DNA from: Streptomyces triticisoli
GTDB lineage: Bacteria > Actinomycetota > Actinomycetes > Streptomycetales > Streptomycetaceae
Length of the DNA stretch: 51,949 bases
Reading direction: 5' to 3'
Assembly: GCF_003270085.1 (NCBI RefSeq)
Contig: NZ_QFDQ01000219.1
Coordinates: 1 to 51,949 of the forward strand
Shown: positions 49,077-51,949 of the stretch, piece after piece
Layout: each line of letters starts with the position of its first letter
Numbering within the stretch: position 1 is the stretch's first letter
Position numbers and translations under genes: made by a program
Notes under the pieces: generated by a model
The model's database searches: none
Seen by the model: only the letters and a program-made list of their open reading frames with translations
What the model was told of the DNA's origin: nothing

Positions 49077-50419
49077 CCTTGGCACCCGAGATCGACGAGA
49101 GCAGCCCCGAGAAGCTGCTCGTACCCGTGCTGTCGGCCTTCTGGGACGAGGACAGGTCCTGGACGCTGGACGTGTACCGGAGGCACGAGGGATACGAAGG
49201 GCTCCGCAAGGCGCTCGCCATGTCGCCGGACGACGTGATCGCGTACGTCAAGGACTCCGGCCTGCGCGGGCGCGGCGGCGCGGGATTCCCGACGGGAATG
49301 AAATGGCAGTTCATTCCCCAAGGTGATGGAAAACCGCACTATCTAGTTGTCAACGCCGACGAATCGGAGCCCGGAACCTGCAAGGACATCCCGCTCCTCT
49401 TCGCGAACCCGCACAGCCTCATCGAGGGCATTGTGATCGCGTGCTACGCCATCAGGTCGTCGCATGCCTTCATCTATCTGCGGGGTGAAGTCGTCCCCGT
49501 ACTGCGGCGGCTGCACTCGGCCGTGCGTGAGGCCTACGCGGCCGGCTACCTCGGCGAGAACATCCTGGGCAGCGGCCTCGACCTCGACATCACCGTGCAC
49601 GCGGGCGCGGGCGCGTACATCTGCGGTGAGGAGACCGCGCTGCTGGACTCGCTCGAAGGCCGCCGCGGTCAACCGCGGCTCCGTCCCCCCTTCCCCGCTG
49701 TCGCGGGCCTCTACGCGTGCCCGACTGTCGTGAACAACGTCGAGTCGATCGCGTCGGTTCCCGCGATCCTGAAAAACGGCAAGGACTGGTTCAGGTCGAT
49801 GGGCAGCGAGAAGTCCCCGGGCTTCACGCTCTACTCGCTCAGCGGCCATGTCGCGAACCCCGGCCAGTACGAGGCCCCGCTCGGCATCACGCTGCGTCAG
49901 CTGCTCGACATGAGCGGCGGCATGCGCCCCGGGCACCGGCTGAAGTTCTGGACACCGGGCGGCTCCTCGACGCCGATGTTCACCGACGAGCACCTCGACG
50001 TCCCGCTCGACTACGAGGGGGTGGGCGCCGCGGGGTCCATGCTCGGCACCAAGGCCCTGCAGTGCTTCGACGAGACGACGTGCGTGGTGCGGGCCGTGAC
50101 CCGGTGGACCGAGTTCTACGCCCACGAGTCCTGCGGCAAGTGCACGCCGTGCCGCGAGGGGACGTACTGGATGGTGCAGTTGATGCGGGACCTCGAGGCC
50201 GGCAAGGGCGCCATGTCCGACCTCGACAAGCTGTACGACATCGCTGACAACGTCAACGGCAAGTCCTTCTGCGCCCTCGGCGACGGCTCCGCCCAACCGA
50301 TCTTCTCCTCCCTGAAGTACTTCCGCGAGGAGTACGAGCAGCACATCACGGGCCGGGGCTGCCCCTTCGACCCGGCCAAGTCCACGGCCTGGGCCGACCG
50401 TAAGGAGGTGTCCGCATGA
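49073..50419 (+). CDS. nuoF: NADH-quinone oxidoreductase subunit F
   Basis: 51-kDa flavoprotein that oxidises NADH. 448 residues: GLRGRGGAGFPTGMKW and VNADESEPGTCKD bind NADH/FMN, GAYICGEETALLDSLEG follows, and cluster N3 is held by ESCGKCTPCREGTYWM and the later C in SFCALGDGS. ATG 49073 has GGAGGGGGAGG upstream. Stop overlaps nuoG (ATGA). Confidence 0.97.
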   Translation: MTLAPEIDESSPEKLLVPVLSAFWDEDRSWTLDVYRRHEGYEGLRKALAMSPDDVIAYVKDSGLRGRGGAGFPTGMKWQFIPQGDGKPHYLVVNADESEPGTCKDIPLLFANPHSLIEGIVIACYAIRSSHAFIYLRGEVVPVLRRLHSAVREAYAAGYLGENILGSGLDLDITVHAGAGAYICGEETALLDSLEGRRGQPRLRPPFPAVAGLYACPTVVNNVESIASVPAILKNGKDWFRSMGSEKSPGFTLYSLSGHVANPGQYEAPLGITLRQLLDMSGGMRPGHRLKFWTPGGSSTPMFTDEHLDVPLDYEGVGAAGSMLGTKALQCFDETTCVVRAVTRWTEFYAHESCGKCTPCREGTYWMVQLMRDLEAGKGAMSDLDKLYDIADNVNGKSFCALGDGSAQPIFSSLKYFREEYEQHITGRGCPFDPAKSTAWADRKEVSA

Positions 50420-51949
50420 CCGTGACCACCAACGTTCCCGCGGGCGGAGGAGAGGCGGCGGTCCCGCCGGAAGACCTCGTGACGCTGACGATCGACGGGA
50501 TCGAGATCAGCGTGCCCAAGGGCACCCTGGTCATCCGGGCCGCCGAACAGCTCGGCATCGAGATCCCCCGGTTCTGCGACCACCCCCTGCTCGACCCGGT
50601 CGGCGCCTGCCGGCAGTGCATCGTCGAGGTCGAGGGCCAGCGCAAGCCGATGGCGTCCTGCACGATCACCTGTACGGACGGAATGGTCGTCAGGACCCAT
50701 CTCACCTCGCCGGTCGCCGAGAAGGCCCAGAAGGGTGTGATGGAGCTGCTGCTCATCAACCACCCGCTGGACTGCCCGGTCTGCGACAAGGGCGGCGAGT
50801 GCCCGCTGCAGAACCAGGCCATGTCGCACGGCAACGCCGAGTCCCGCTTCGACGGGAGGAAGCGGACGTACGAGAAGCCCGTCCCGATCTCCACGCAGGT
50901 GCTGCTCGACCGCGAGCGGTGCGTGCTGTGCGCCCGCTGCACCCGGTTCTCCAACCAGGTCGCCGGCGACCCGATGATCGACCTGCTCGAGCGGGGCGCG
51001 CTGCAGCAGGTCGGCACCGGCGAGGGCGACCCCTTCGAGTCGTACTTCTCCGGCAACACCATCCAGATCTGCCCGGTCGGCGCGCTCACCTCGGCCGCCT
51101 ACCGGTTCCGCGCCCGCCCCTTCGACCTCATCTCCTCGCCGTCGGTGTGCGAGCACTGCGCGGGCGGCTGCGCCACCCGCACCGACCACCGGCGCGGCAA
51201 GGTCATGCGGCGGCTCGCCGCCGACGACCCCGAGGTCAACGAGGAGTGGATCTGCGACAAGGGGCGCTTCGCGTTCCGGTACGCGCAGATGCGGGACCGG
51301 CTCACCACGCCCCTGGTGCGCAACCCCGAGGGCGAGCTGGTGCCGGCGTCCTGGCCGGAGGCGCTGGAGATCGCCGCCCAGGGCCTGCTCGCCTCGCGCG
51401 GGCGGACCGGTGTGCTCACCGGCGGCCGGCTCACCGTCGAGGACGCCTACGCCTACAGCAAGTTCGCGCGCGTGGCGCTCGACACCAACGACATCGACTT
51501 CCGCGCGCGCGTGCACAGCGGCGAGGAGGCCGACTTCCTGGCCGCCCGGATCGCCGGACGCGGCCGGGACCTGGACGGCGGCGGTGTCACCTACACCTCC
51601 CTGGAGAAGGCGCCCGCCGTCCTGCTCGTCGGGTTCGAGTCCGAGGAGGAGGCACCCGGCGTCTTCCTCCGGCTGCGCAAGGCCTGGCGGAAGCACGGGC
51701 AGAAGGTGTTCGCACTGGCCACGCACGCCACGCGGGGCCTGCAGAAGGCGGGCGGCACGCTGCTGCCGGCCGCGCCCGGCACCGAGAACGAGTGGCTGGA
51801 CGCGCTCGCGGGCGGTGTCGGCCTGGAGGGCGAGGGCACCGAGGCCGCCGAGGCGCTGCGCGAGCAGGGCGCGGTCATCGTCGTCGGCGAACGGCTCGCG
51901 GGAGTCGCCGGCGGCCCGACCGCCGCCGTACGGGCCGCGACCGCCACCG
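50416..51949 (+). CDS. nuoG: NADH-quinone oxidoreductase subunit G (partial)
   Basis: 75-kDa iron-sulfur subunit; 511 codons are present and the gene runs off the window. The N-terminal ferredoxin-like domain has FCDHPLLDPVGACRQC, DCPVCDKGGECPLQ and RCVLCARCTRF (clusters N1b, N5, N4). CEHCAGGCATR plus a later WICDKGRF gives the CX2CX3CX27C set for the extra cluster N7, present in only some bacteria. AAGGAGGTG at 50402-50410 drives the ATG. Confidence 0.96.
   Translation, partial: MTVTTNVPAGGGEAAVPPEDLVTLTIDGIEISVPKGTLVIRAAEQLGIEIPRFCDHPLLDPVGACRQCIVEVEGQRKPMASCTITCTDGMVVRTHLTSPVAEKAQKGVMELLLINHPLDCPVCDKGGECPLQNQAMSHGNAESRFDGRKRTYEKPVPISTQVLLDRERCVLCARCTRFSNQVAGDPMIDLLERGALQQVGTGEGDPFESYFSGNTIQICPVGALTSAAYRFRARPFDLISSPSVCEHCAGGCATRTDHRRGKVMRRLAADDPEVNEEWICDKGRFAFRYAQMRDRLTTPLVRNPEGELVPASWPEALEIAAQGLLASRGRTGVLTGGRLTVEDAYAYSKFARVALDTNDIDFRARVHSGEEADFLAARIAGRGRDLDGGGVTYTSLEKAPAVLLVGFESEEEAPGVFLRLRKAWRKHGQKVFALATHATRGLQKAGGTLLPAAPGTENEWLDALAGGVGLEGEGTEAAEALREQGAVIVVGERLAGVAGGPTAAVRAATAT

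Overview
The window is high-GC actinobacterial DNA, almost certainly a Streptomyces chromosome. Genes start with GTG as often as ATG, ribosome sites are GGAGG-like, -10 boxes are TANNNT, and the conserved genes run hemL - phosphoglycerate mutase - resA/ccdA/resB/ccsB - mqnL/mqnP/mqnM - lrp - mqnE - cold shock - mqnA - kinase - mqnC - menG - geranylgeranyl reductase - NlpC/P60 - nuoA-G. From memory this follows the SCO4469-SCO4568 order of S. coelicolor. The whole is the backbone of a respiratory chain: heme precursor and cytochrome c assembly, menaquinone by the futalosine route, and complex I.

Layout. 1-9 kb is accessory: the 5' end of a secreted protein (minus strand, cut by the window edge), a repeat-rich gap, a DMT-type membrane protein, an arsenic locus (arsC, arsR and a flavin monooxygenase on minus; an FAD oxidoreductase and arsI on plus) with shared operator-like sites, then a patch of small genes and relics. 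9-17 kb: hemL and a phosphoglycerate-mutase-like gene (overlapping), a Tat-type lipoprotein with a deacetylase-like fold, and the System II cytochrome c maturation operon. 17-20.8 kb: small genes, a deaminase with an in-frame stop, a CDP-alcohol phosphatidyltransferase, and a two-gene operon sharing a glycine/asparagine-rich 19-residue motif. 20.8-30 kb: mqnL-mqnP, then a ~4.4 kb accessory insert (LysR/EamA pair, decayed NAD(P)-binding gene, GntR/DUF1648 pair, gene relics), then mqnM, an Lrp regulator and mqnE. 30-35 kb: UdgX, GNAT, DUF4229, TetR/MaoC, a methyltransferase and a cold-shock gene with a long leader. 35-45 kb: mqnA, a membrane Ser/Thr kinase, mqnC, a degenerate amidohydrolase-like protein, a chitinase relic, menG, a PASTA protein, GNAT, a menaquinone/geranylgeranyl reductase and an NlpC/P60 hydrolase. 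45.2 kb to the right end: nuoABCDEF and a partial nuoG, translationally coupled, behind a near-consensus Rex operator.

How the genes work together. MqnA and MqnE make aminofutalosine, MqnC cyclises the later intermediate, MqnP prenylates, MqnL with the flavin cofactor from MqnM decarboxylates, MenG methylates, and the reductase may saturate the side chain. The quinone then accepts electrons from complex I, whose operon would be tuned to NADH/NAD+ through Rex. The two most unusual signals are the paired YYFGDN...GGxGNxGI motif in adjacent genes near 19.3 kb and the efflux-less, cysteine-tailed arsenic locus near 2-5.7 kb. No tRNA, rRNA, CRISPR array or intact transposase gene was seen.
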